Source: JABWCQ01 sp964587105
GTDB lineage: Bacteria > Electryoneota > RPQS01
DNA length: 64,000 nucleotides
Assembly: GCA_964587105.1 (NCBI GenBank)
Contig: CAZPKG010000007.1
Coordinates: 1-64,000 of the forward strand
Direction of reading: 5' to 3'
Notes under the pieces: model-generated
What the model saw: the letters and a program-made list of their open reading frames with translations, nothing else
Told to the model about the DNA's origin: nothing
The model's database searches: none
Position numbers and translations under genes: made by a program
Part shown: piece after piece, positions 57,624-64,000 of the stretch
Layout: the number at the start of each line of letters is the position of its first letter
Position numbering within the stretch: the stretch's first letter is position 1

Positions 57624-58130
57624 ATGAATAACCTCCTTGAATCCTTTGGGAAACCTGACCATGAGCGGTGGATGGGCGCGGCTCTGGCAGAGGCGGAACT
57701 GGCGGCTGAGAAGGATGAAGTTCCGATTGGCTGTGTGATTGTGCATAACGGGCTGGTGATCGGGCGGGGTCACAACCTCACGGAAAGTCTCCAGGACCCG
57801 ACCGCGCACGCGGAAATGATTGCGATAACGGCGGCGGCTGAAGCACTCGGCAGCCGCCGTTTGTTAGATTGTACCCTCTATGTCACGCTTGAGCCGTGCG
57901 CGATGTGCGCCGGGGCGATAGTTTTGGCGCGGATTCCTTATATTGTTTATGGAACACCCGACCCCAAAGCAGGCGCGTGTGACACTCTCTATACCTTGCT
58001 TTCGGATCCGCGGCTGAATCACCGCTCACATTTGGTGCGGAAGGTGCGCGAACCGGAATGCTCCAAACTTCTCTCCCGATTTTTTGCCAAGAAGCGAGAC
58101 GAAAAAAAACTTGGCCGGTCTGACTCCTAA
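57624..58130 (+). CDS. tadA: tRNA-specific adenosine deaminase
   Basis: Deaminates A34 of tRNA-Arg(ACG) to inosine, letting one tRNA read CGU, CGC and CGA. It is a 168-residue cytidine-deaminase-fold zinc enzyme: the His62-Ala-Glu64 motif (TAHAEM) provides a zinc ligand and the proton shuttle, and PCAMC (Cys92, Cys95) the other ligands. VPIGCVIV, LYVTLEPCAMCAGAIVLARI and DPKAGACDTL are typical of TadA rather than of cytosine deaminases. Its substrate tRNA gene is immediately upstream on the same strand. The C-terminus overlaps the possible start of the next gene. Confidence 0.95.
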   Translation: MNNLLESFGKPDHERWMGAALAEAELAAEKDEVPIGCVIVHNGLVIGRGHNLTESLQDPTAHAEMIAITAAAEALGSRRLLDCTLYVTLEPCAMCAGAIVLARIPYIVYGTPDPKAGACDTLYTLLSDPRLNHRSHLVRKVREPECSKLLSRFFAKKRDEKKLGRSDS

Positions 58131-59715
58131 TTCACTTGAGCAATTGCGCGCGCGGTTGACGCAGCGTGCTGAAAGCAGTATTCCCGTTTGGCCGGTGGCT
58201 GTCAGGCCCAGTGCGGAACGGAATGCATTGGCGTTGTTGTTGGGGACGCTCTTGAACAAGCTCCCGAATGACGACGTGGCTCCGCTCGTGCGTCCGATTT
58301 TGAATGAGCAGGATGAGAACGGGAGTTGGAACAACGATTTGTCGCGCACATTGGAAATTGTGCAGGCTCTGTCGCAATCGCAACGGCCTGAGGCGCGTCC
58401 GCATTTGAACAAAGCGGTGACGTGGCTTGAGGAGCATCCGAAACGGAAGCAATTGCGCGCGGAGACGTTGCTTCTGTTGGGTCATACGACCGGACTCGGC
58501 GCGCCGATCCGGTTTAAGCAATTGCTGAAGCCTGCGCTGCGGGTGGCGATTGATTGGAGTTTTCGCAATGCGATGACGTCGCGCAAACTGGCCGCGCATC
58601 TGTTGATGAATGAAGCGGGCGGTGATAAGGCGCGGATGTCGGAGTTGATTGGCCGACAGCTTAGCGACGGCTCGTGGGACGGCAACGTGCGCACAACTGC
58701 TCTTGCGATGGCGGCGCTTCGTCAAGCAGGATTGCCGTCGTCGGACACGCTATTTGAACGCGGCTACAGATTTATGCGCGTGCTTCAGCAGTGGGACGGC
58801 AAGGATTTGATTCAGGCTCCGTGCGACATTTCAAATATGCTGCACGCGCTGACGGTGCGTTCTCTGGTGTTGGCGGGCGCTGAAAACAACGACGTGGCTC
58901 CGTCGGCTATGCTGCTCTTGCATCAGCAAGATCCGACGGGCGGCTGGGCGATTGGCAGCAGCCAAGCGGTGGACGTAATGACCACGGCAAGTGCGTTGGA
59001 CGCGCTTGTGTTGTTTGGGGATAATCCGCTTGAGACTCGTTGGGCGCGTCGTCGTGCCGCAATCTATCTCGCGGCCGTGCAACATGCTGACGGAAGTTTC
59101 GCGATGCACCCCAAAGCAAGCTGGATTGGCTTTCGCGGATTGCGCAACGATTCGAGTTTAGACGCGACAAGTGCGGCGCTGTTCGCGTTGTGCGAATGCG
59201 GAGAACCTTCAGCGATTGCGGCGACGAATAAGGCAGCGGCGTTTGTGAAGCGCGCGCAGAATTTGAACGGGTCGTTTCCGGCTTCGACGATGAAATCGCA
59301 GCTTGTGAGTACAGTGTTGGCGGCGGAAGCGTTGGACGCTTTTGGCGGATCGCGGGCACAAGTTGAAAAAGCGCTTGAGTGGATTGTGACGCAACAGCAT
59401 GTGCTGGGCGGATTTGGTGATGAGCTTGGCTTAACTTCTTGGCATACGGCGATGGCGATTCGCGGATTGTCGCTTAGACCTGCGAAACATGCGGAGCAGC
59501 TTGCGACGGCGCGGACGCATTTGACGATGCGGCAGGATGATGAAACCAAGTGGTGGCAGGACAGCGCGTTGAATGTTTTCGCGACGGGCGTGCAGAAGCG
59601 ACTTTCTGTGACGGAGATTACAACGCTGGCCGCACTCGAAGCGCTCAACGTATCCAGCAGAATGCGCGCGATGCGCACGCGTAAACAGCGCACGACGCCA
59701 ACTCCGAAGGGTTGA
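58084..59715 (+). CDS. Prenyltransferase/squalene-cyclase-fold (alpha-alpha barrel) protein, function unknown
   Basis: A 543-residue protein of helical repeats. QxxxGSW/GGW/GSF motifs recur about every 50-60 residues (NEQDENGSWNND, RQLSDGSWDGN, LLHQQDPTGGWAIGS, VQHADGSFAMH, AQNLNGSFPA, QQHVLGGFGDE), as in squalene-hopene cyclases and related proteins. The DxDD acid motif needed for squalene cyclisation is not seen, so a different or non-catalytic role is likely. There is no signal peptide. The TTG at 58084 overlaps tadA by 47 bp. A TTG at 58111 (about 20 bp overlap) is an alternative. It is three bases from tyrS. Confidence 0.72.
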   Translation: MPRSETKKNLAGLTPNSLEQLRARLTQRAESSIPVWPVAVRPSAERNALALLLGTLLNKLPNDDVAPLVRPILNEQDENGSWNNDLSRTLEIVQALSQSQRPEARPHLNKAVTWLEEHPKRKQLRAETLLLLGHTTGLGAPIRFKQLLKPALRVAIDWSFRNAMTSRKLAAHLLMNEAGGDKARMSELIGRQLSDGSWDGNVRTTALAMAALRQAGLPSSDTLFERGYRFMRVLQQWDGKDLIQAPCDISNMLHALTVRSLVLAGAENNDVAPSAMLLLHQQDPTGGWAIGSSQAVDVMTTASALDALVLFGDNPLETRWARRRAAIYLAAVQHADGSFAMHPKASWIGFRGLRNDSSLDATSAALFALCECGEPSAIAATNKAAAFVKRAQNLNGSFPASTMKSQLVSTVLAAEALDAFGGSRAQVEKALEWIVTQQHVLGGFGDELGLTSWHTAMAIRGLSLRPAKHAEQLATARTHLTMRQDDETKWWQDSALNVFATGVQKRLSVTEITTLAALEALNVSSRMRAMRTRKQRTTPTPKG

Positions 59716-59718
59716 CAC

Positions 59719-60984
59719 GTGACGCTGTTTGAAGAATTTCAGTGGCGTGGATTGGTTTTTGACGCGACGGGGGAAACTGCTGAGGCGGTGAAGAATCCGC
59801 TTGTGGTCTATGCGGGATTTGATCCGACGGCGACGAGTTTGCATGTGGGGAGTTTGGTGCCGCTACTGCAACTAAGGCGTTGTCAGGATTTTGGACATAC
59901 GCCGATTGCGTTAGTCGGGGGCGGGACTGGAATGATCGGTGATCCGTCGGGGAAATCGGCTGAGCGGAATTTGCAGACGACGGATCAGATTGCTGAGAAC
60001 TTGGCGGGAATGGCCAAACAACTGCGCGAGTATCTTGATTTTGATTCTGTGAAGAATCCTGCGCTGCTCGTGAACAATGCCGAGTGGCTCAACACGGTGA
60101 CGATGGTGGAGTTTTTGCGGGACATCGGCAAGAATTTTTCCGTCAACGTGATGATGCAGAAGGAGTCAGTGCGCCGCAGGCTTGAGAGCGAAGCGGGAAT
60201 TTCGTACACGGAATTTACGTACAGCTTGATGCAGGCGTACGATTATCTTGAACTGTTTGACCGCTACAATTGCACGCTGCAAATCGGCGGCAGTGACCAG
60301 TGGGGGAATATTACGGCAGGGACGGATTTGATTCGGCGCAAGCGGCAGGGCAAAGCGCACGCGATGGTGTTTCCGCTGTTGACGACATCGAGCGGACAAA
60401 AGTTCGGCAAGACGGAAGCGGGTACGGTGTGGCTGGATGCGAACATGACGTCGCCGTACCAGTTTTATCAGTATTGGTACAACACCGACGACCGCGACGT
60501 GGACCGCTATCTGAAGACGTTTACGTTTTTGTCGCGCGACGTGATTGAACAGCTTGCGCAAGTGACGGCGAGTTCACCGGAGAAGCGTGAGGCGCAGACG
60601 GTGCTGGCGCGGGAAGTTACGAAGCTGGTGCATGGGGATGAGGGTGTGCAATCGGCGGAGCGCGCGGCAAAGGTTTTGTTCGGCGGCGCGTTGGATGGTT
60701 TGTCCGCCAAAGACGTGGCCGGAATTTTTACGGATGTGCCCTCGCACTCGATTGCGAAAGGCGAGATTCAGAACGGCAAGAATGTTGTTGACTTGATTGT
60801 CGAAGCGGGCTTATTCAAATCCAAAGGCGAAGCGCGGCGCATGATTGAATCGGGCGGCGTGTATGTCAACAATGAGCGGGTTGCGGATGCGGCACACAAC
60901 GTGCTCGTGAATCACGCGATTGACGGGGAGTTGCTCGTTCTGCGCAAGGGGAAGAAGGAATACCTAATTGTAAAGGTGGGGTAG
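59719..60984 (+). CDS. tyrS: Tyrosyl-tRNA synthetase
   Basis: A class I aminoacyl-tRNA synthetase charging tRNA-Tyr, 421 residues. It has YAGFDPTATSLHVGSLVPLL with the HIGH-like HVGS, GGGTGMIGDPSGKSAERN, TEFTYSLMQAYDYLELF, GGSDQWGNITAG, and KFGKTEAGTVWLD (the KMSKS-like loop). A C-terminal S4 domain follows (LIVEAGLFKSKGEARRMIESGGVYVN). The start is GTG, three bases after the previous stop. The HVGS/KFGKT combination fits the common bacterial TyrRS class. It is the last housekeeping gene before an AT-rich cassette. Confidence 0.96.
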   Translation: MTLFEEFQWRGLVFDATGETAEAVKNPLVVYAGFDPTATSLHVGSLVPLLQLRRCQDFGHTPIALVGGGTGMIGDPSGKSAERNLQTTDQIAENLAGMAKQLREYLDFDSVKNPALLVNNAEWLNTVTMVEFLRDIGKNFSVNVMMQKESVRRRLESEAGISYTEFTYSLMQAYDYLELFDRYNCTLQIGGSDQWGNITAGTDLIRRKRQGKAHAMVFPLLTTSSGQKFGKTEAGTVWLDANMTSPYQFYQYWYNTDDRDVDRYLKTFTFLSRDVIEQLAQVTASSPEKREAQTVLAREVTKLVHGDEGVQSAERAAKVLFGGALDGLSAKDVAGIFTDVPSHSIAKGEIQNGKNVVDLIVEAGLFKSKGEARRMIESGGVYVNNERVADAAHNVLVNHAIDGELLVLRKGKKEYLIVKVG

Positions 60985-60986
60985 CA

Positions 60987-61871
60987 TTGGGTACAAAGCG
61001 ACCGATCAGCATCCTAATAACGGACATTGACAATACTTTGTTCGATTGGTTTGGGTTCTGGTACACTTCATTCAGTGCCCTACTTGAAAAAGTGCTGGAG
61101 CGCGTCGACTTAAACCGTGACGAATTGCTCGATTCAATAAGAGAGATTCATCAAAAGCACGGTACCTCTGAATATTCGATGCTTTTGGAAGATTTGCCTC
61201 AGTTAAGGACGCGGTTTGACCCGAAGCTGATAAGGATTGAGTTCGCTGACGCAATTTCTGCTTATCGTGAAGCAAGAAAACGATCAACTGTTCTTTATGG
61301 AGGCGTCAGAGAGACACTAGAAGCAGCAAAAACCGCAGGAACCTGCATAGTTGCTTATACAGATTCGCTTCAGTATTACGCTTTAACACGAGTTAAATAC
61401 TTAGAGTTAGACGGAATTGTTGACTTTTTGTACTCCCCGCCTGACCACGAGTCGTCCGATTCAGTCAGTAGTTTTGAAGAGATTCGCACGCAACCAGCTG
61501 AACGCTATCGCCCATCATTAACAAAGCAAATGGTACTTCCAAAGGGAGCGACCAAACCAAGCCCTGAAGTATTACATGATATCCTGCTGGAGGTGAACGG
61601 GAAGCCGAGCGATGCCATTTATGTAGGGGATAGTCTATTCAAAGACATTGCTATGGCTCAAGATGCGGGCGTGTTGGATGTATTTGCCGCGTACGGCGTA
61701 GCGCATGGTAAATCTGAGTACGAGCTTCTTCGGCGTGTAACACACTGGACGGCGCAACAAGTAGAGACTGAGAAGCGACTAAATGCACGGGACATTACTC
61801 CTACGTTCACCTTACAGAAGTCGTTTGCAGAGCTTTGTGATTTGTTCGAGTTTACGTCACATAAGGGGTAA
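60987..61871 (+). CDS. HAD-superfamily hydrolase, AT-rich cassette
   Basis: A 294-residue cytosolic phosphatase-type protein. ITDIDNTLFDW has both nucleophile and acid Asp (residues 13 and 15), IVAYTDSLQYYAL gives motif II, KPSPEVLHDIL motif III and IYVGDSLFKDIAMAQDAG motif IV. The cap domain (about residues 25-110) is helical. The C-terminal ~50 residues extend beyond the usual HAD fold. The TTG start lies two bases after the tyrS stop with a G-rich ribosome site. Codon choice and base composition are clearly more AT-rich than tyrS. It is adjacent to a small membrane protein gene, so the two probably work together. Confidence 0.85.
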   Translation: MGTKRPISILITDIDNTLFDWFGFWYTSFSALLEKVLERVDLNRDELLDSIREIHQKHGTSEYSMLLEDLPQLRTRFDPKLIRIEFADAISAYREARKRSTVLYGGVRETLEAAKTAGTCIVAYTDSLQYYALTRVKYLELDGIVDFLYSPPDHESSDSVSSFEEIRTQPAERYRPSLTKQMVLPKGATKPSPEVLHDILLEVNGKPSDAIYVGDSLFKDIAMAQDAGVLDVFAAYGVAHGKSEYELLRRVTHWTAQQVETEKRLNARDITPTFTLQKSFAELCDLFEFTSHKG

Positions 61872-61875
61872 AGAA

Positions 61876-62352
61876 ATGGACGAAGCGCAAGTAGTTGAAG
61901 CTTGGAAGAAAGTTGTAGATGTTCAGCAGCATTTTAACGACATTCAAATGCGGATTAGAACAGTAGCTGTTACTGTTATGACCGCGATAGTCGGTGGATC
62001 TGGTTACGCAGCAAACGCGAAATGGGAAATAGATTTACCTTGGTTCAGCTTTTGTGCCTCGATTCTTATTCTCCTTGCAGGAATTGTTGCAATGGCTGCA
62101 TTTTGGTACATGGATCGCTGGTACCATATCTTTTTGCGTGCATCAGTTGCGCATGGAATGAAGATCGAAAAGATGCACGTTACAAATATGGAAGAACTAG
62201 GTCTTGCAACTGCAATAACTGAGGCAAGTCACAATACACAATTGGTGATAGGCAAGACATCTGTTGATCGCCTCAATGTATTTTACTTTGGATTAGTAAG
62301 TGCACATGTCATTCTAATTCTTATGTTTCTCATGATGGAGAAACTTGCTTAG
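61876..62352 (+). CDS. Small membrane protein, three predicted transmembrane segments
   Basis: A 158-residue protein starting at the ATG at 61876, with AAGGGG upstream. An in-frame extension into the HAD gene is unlikely. A short amphipathic N-terminus (VVDVQQHFNDIQMRIRTVA) is followed by hydrophobic segments at about residues 24-42, 54-77 and 130-152. A conserved-looking loop (WYMDRWYHIFLRASVAHGMKIEK) lies between the second and third. I cannot name the family. It overlaps neither neighbour but is four bases from the HAD gene, and it is AT-rich like it. An effector or transporter role with the HAD protein is inference. Confidence 0.65.
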   Translation: MDEAQVVEAWKKVVDVQQHFNDIQMRIRTVAVTVMTAIVGGSGYAANAKWEIDLPWFSFCASILILLAGIVAMAAFWYMDRWYHIFLRASVAHGMKIEKMHVTNMEELGLATAITEASHNTQLVIGKTSVDRLNVFYFGLVSAHVILILMFLMMEKLA

Positions 62353-62392
62353 TTTACGTGTTTGAAATTTAGCCGCTTCGTGAAACCACGTG

Positions 62393-62412
62393 GGGGAATT
62401 ATTGTATTCCCC
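62393..62412 (+). terminator. Hairpin downstream of the membrane protein gene
   Basis: GGGGAAT pairs with ATTCCCC across a six-base loop, then ATATTTT. The T run is interrupted but the location, 40 bp after the stop, is right. Confidence 0.55.
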
Positions 62413-62464
62413 ATATTTTCATCAAATCATACAATCCAAGAATAGTTTATCAAAGGATTGAACA

Positions 62465-62875
62465 ATGATCAGATTCTTGATAATGGGTCTAGTTGTAGGT
62501 GCGTTGCAAGCAAACGTTTACGCTGAAGAAAAATCAATTGTTGGACCTGTACTACTCGGAACTGGAATTGCATTAATAAGTTCGGGATTTGTTGGAACGA
62601 TGAGTGCTGCAGCTTGGACACCTTTGATTGAAGACCAAGAGGAGTGGATTGACGAACTCAGGCGGGGTGGCTATGATACGAGCGATGCAACCGCAGCTTT
62701 GAGTGACATGAAAAGCTCAAGATCGAATATTAAGACGGTTGCCATGGTAAGCCTGAGTGCTGGAATTATTAGCGCAGTCGTTGGCATGGTCAAGATTGAA
62801 AACGCTAAGCGTGTTAAGGTCTTGCCGCAGGTTACTAAGCAGCAAGCATCCATTAATATTGGGTACAGTTTCTGA
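62465..62875 (+). CDS. Small exported or membrane protein of unknown function
   Basis: A 136-residue protein with a signal peptide (MIRFLIMGLVVGALQANVYA) and two further hydrophobic segments (VGPVLLGTGIALISSGFVG and VAMVSLSAGIISAVVGMV) that could be membrane helices. Between them is a charged loop (EDQEEWIDELRRGGYD). It ends in ASINIGYSF, an aromatic C-terminal strand. It is AT-rich like the HAD cassette and shares its strand, but is separated from it by 112 bp and a hairpin. Family unknown. Confidence 0.6.
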   Translation: MIRFLIMGLVVGALQANVYAEEKSIVGPVLLGTGIALISSGFVGTMSAAAWTPLIEDQEEWIDELRRGGYDTSDATAALSDMKSSRSNIKTVAMVSLSAGIISAVVGMVKIENAKRVKVLPQVTKQQASINIGYSF

Positions 62876-62934
62876 CAATGCGATTGTGAAGAGTTGTTTG
62901 GGGTTGGCGGATTGCGCTTGGGGCGATAACCTCC

Positions 62935-63124
62935 TTTGACGAGATCCTTCACTGCGTTCAGGATGACAAGGTGTTTGGAGTTGGTGGTTTGAGTTTGACA
63001 TGCTCGTGGCGCTTGACAAGATCCTTACAGAGGATGACAGAAGGAGAGCGCGGATGCTCTTGACATGCTCGGCTCGCTTGACTGATTGACCCCCCTTTAT
63101 CCCCCCGGAGGACCGGGGGGAAAT
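62935..63124 (-). repeat. Family E elements, 23-bp direct repeat and family A palindrome
   Basis: Family E at 62935-62970 (inverted relative to 49211), a shortened copy at 63012-63041, two related segments beginning TTGACATGCTCG at 62996 and 63060, and a family A element at 63088-63124 in minus orientation. The gap has no gene. The last element ends 17 bp before the ABM-like gene start. Confidence 0.7.
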
Positions 63125-63141
63125 TGCAGAGAGGATTTGTT

Positions 63142-63426
63142 ATGTTCGTCTCGATTGGCATACATCGGCATCCTAAGCCTGAGAAGCGCGAGTTGTTGAT
63201 TGACTCGATGCGGAGATTCGGGGCGGCGATGCAGGGGTGTAAGGGGCTTGTGAATGTTTACCAGCTTGAAGATAAAGAGTCTGGCGCATTGGTGGGACTC
63301 GCGATTTGGGAGACGCGCGAAGATTGGATGGCTGCGCGGCCCGCGATGATTGAAGCGGTTAAGGACGACCCATTTGATGAGTGGGAAGACAGCGAACCTG
63401 AAGGTTTTCGTTTGATTCCGGTATAA
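63142..63426 (+). CDS. Antibiotic biosynthesis monooxygenase (ABM)-like small protein
   Basis: A 94-residue protein from the ATG at 63142, with AGAGAGG upstream. A longer frame begins in the family A repeat. It has the ABM ferredoxin-like pattern: FVSIGIHRHPKPEKRELLIDSM, then GCKGLVNVYQLEDKESGALVGLAIWETREDWMAA. Members are small dimeric oxygenases or heme/quinol-handling proteins, and many have no known substrate. The last six codons (FRLIPV and stop) lie inside a 20-bp direct repeat whose second copy is at 63464-63483. Confidence 0.72.
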   Translation: MFVSIGIHRHPKPEKRELLIDSMRRFGAAMQGCKGLVNVYQLEDKESGALVGLAIWETREDWMAARPAMIEAVKDDPFDEWEDSEPEGFRLIPV

Positions 63427-63483
63427 TTCATGGGGCATCCGCAGCGGATGCCGCCGCGAAATATTTCGTTTGATTCCGGTATA
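63406..63483 (+). mobile_element. Inverted family C palindrome bracketed by a 20-bp direct repeat
   Basis: TTTCGTTTGATTCCGGTATA occurs at 63406-63425 and again at 63464-63483. The 38 bp between hold a family C element in minus orientation (63432-63458: GGGGCATCCGC..GCGGATGCCGCCGCG). The first copy contains the end of the ABM-like gene. The arrangement looks like insertion with target duplication, or a tandem duplication around the element. Confidence 0.65.
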
Positions 63484-63506
63484 GTAACGGCGGTTGGAGG
63501 GGAATA

Positions 63507-64000
63507 ATGAGAGTGGTTTGGATATTTTGCTTGCTTGTTGCGAGCGCGGCTTCGGCTTATGACATCGCGGATTTCACGCGCGACGCGAAGGCGCATCACG
63601 AGCGCTATTTGAATGAGTTGAACGGGCTTGAGCTTGACGTGACGGGAACGATTACGCAGCCGGGTCACGACTCTTACGCGATTGACGCGAAGTATTTTAC
63701 ACGCGGCAAAAGTTGGCGCACGGATGCAGTGCTCAAACAGATTGGCAAGGACGACGGATTCCCGATGACCGTGCTCTTTGACGGGCAGCAGATTTGGGCC
63801 AGTATGCTGGGGATGAAGTTGAAAGTTCCGCGCGGAGATGTTGACAATCGTGTGCGCGGATACATATATTGGGAGGAACCTGCGGCGGGGTCGGCGATTG
63901 CGGGTGAAGAGACGATTAACGGGCGAGCATGCTGGGTGATTACGACTCCGCTGCGGGAATCGGACGGCTCGGCGGTGACGATGAAGAGCTGGTACGACAA
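63507..64000 (+). CDS. LolA-like outer-membrane lipoprotein-sorting protein, N-terminal part (gene cut by window end)
   Basis: The frame from the ATG at 63507 (GGAGGGGA upstream) is open to the end of the window, 164 codons. A signal peptide (MRVVWIFCLLVASAASAYD) is followed by a beta-sheet domain with LELDVTGTITQPGHDSY, YFTRGKSWRTDAVL, VLFDGQQIWASMLGMKLKVP and a cystatin-like curve, as in LolA/LolB-like proteins that carry lipids or lipoproteins in the periplasm. ETINGRACWVITTP fits the later strands. The C-terminus is missing. Confidence 0.75.
   Translation, partial: MRVVWIFCLLVASAASAYDIADFTRDAKAHHERYLNELNGLELDVTGTITQPGHDSYAIDAKYFTRGKSWRTDAVLKQIGKDDGFPMTVLFDGQQIWASMLGMKLKVPRGDVDNRVRGYIYWEEPAAGSAIAGEETINGRACWVITTPLRESDGSAVTMKSWYD

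Noticed and set aside
58084..59715. Squalene-hopene cyclase
   Set aside because: The repeat pattern fits the fold, but the DxDD catalytic motif is not visible, so the enzyme name is not supported.

Overview
The window looks like a chromosome segment from a bacterium of the FCB superphylum, in the broad neighbourhood of Zixibacteria, Calditrichota, KSB1 or related candidate phyla. The main reason is eight secreted proteins ending in the type IX secretion (T9SS) C-terminal sorting domain with its PNPFN motif. I cannot resolve the phylum from this sequence alone. Genes use ATG, GTG and TTG starts, often with a purine-rich Shine-Dalgarno. The clearest promoters are sigma-70-like (TTGNNN, 17-18 bp, then TATATT or a close variant).

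Layout. 1-6.8 kb: end of a T9SS-sorted protein, a two-gene RND efflux operon (membrane fusion protein plus pump) and another T9SS protein. 7-9.6 kb: recQ and a DUF1569 gene. 9.7-17 kb, minus strand: a long run rsmI, a three-gene AT-rich cassette (TIGR04255 protein, unknown protein, HEPN-domain protein), lgt, tmk, a CtpA-type protease, a TauE-like permease and purC. 17-25.6 kb, minus strand: lysine 6-transaminase, a catalytically dead-looking alpha/beta hydrolase, an HTH/PIN pair, three DinB-fold genes, YidB, DUF4256 and an aldehyde dehydrogenase that may act with the transaminase in lysine catabolism. 25.8-41.7 kb: a large exported protein with a caspase/legumain-like domain, a dicarboxylate or amino acid symporter, a beta-helix T9SS protein and a small T9SS protein. 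A divergent promoter region then leads into three tandem T9SS paralogues.

41.7-51 kb, plus strand: lipoproteins, a TPR-thioredoxin protein, an AlkD-like protein, an ankyrin protein and two 3-hydroxyacyl-CoA dehydrogenase-type proteins. Nearly every gap here is packed with interspersed palindromes and heptamer tandem repeats. 51-55.4 kb, minus strand: a bifunctional OlsF-like acyltransferase and a lamin-tail T9SS protein. 55.9-64 kb, plus strand: a probable selenoprotein (in-frame UGA followed by a SECIS-like hairpin), tRNA-Arg(ACG) next to tadA, whose product edits that tRNA, a terpenoid-cyclase-fold protein, tyrS, an AT-rich HAD/membrane protein cassette, an ABM-like protein and the start of a LolA-like protein.

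The most interesting points are the candidate selenocysteine codon at 56048-56050, the HEPN/TIGR04255 cassette at 14613-16220, and the families of short mobile-looking repeats. For the repeats, one clean filled-versus-empty site comparison (49501-49542 against 47700) and one insertion bracketed by a 20-bp direct repeat (63406-63483) can be read directly from the sequence.
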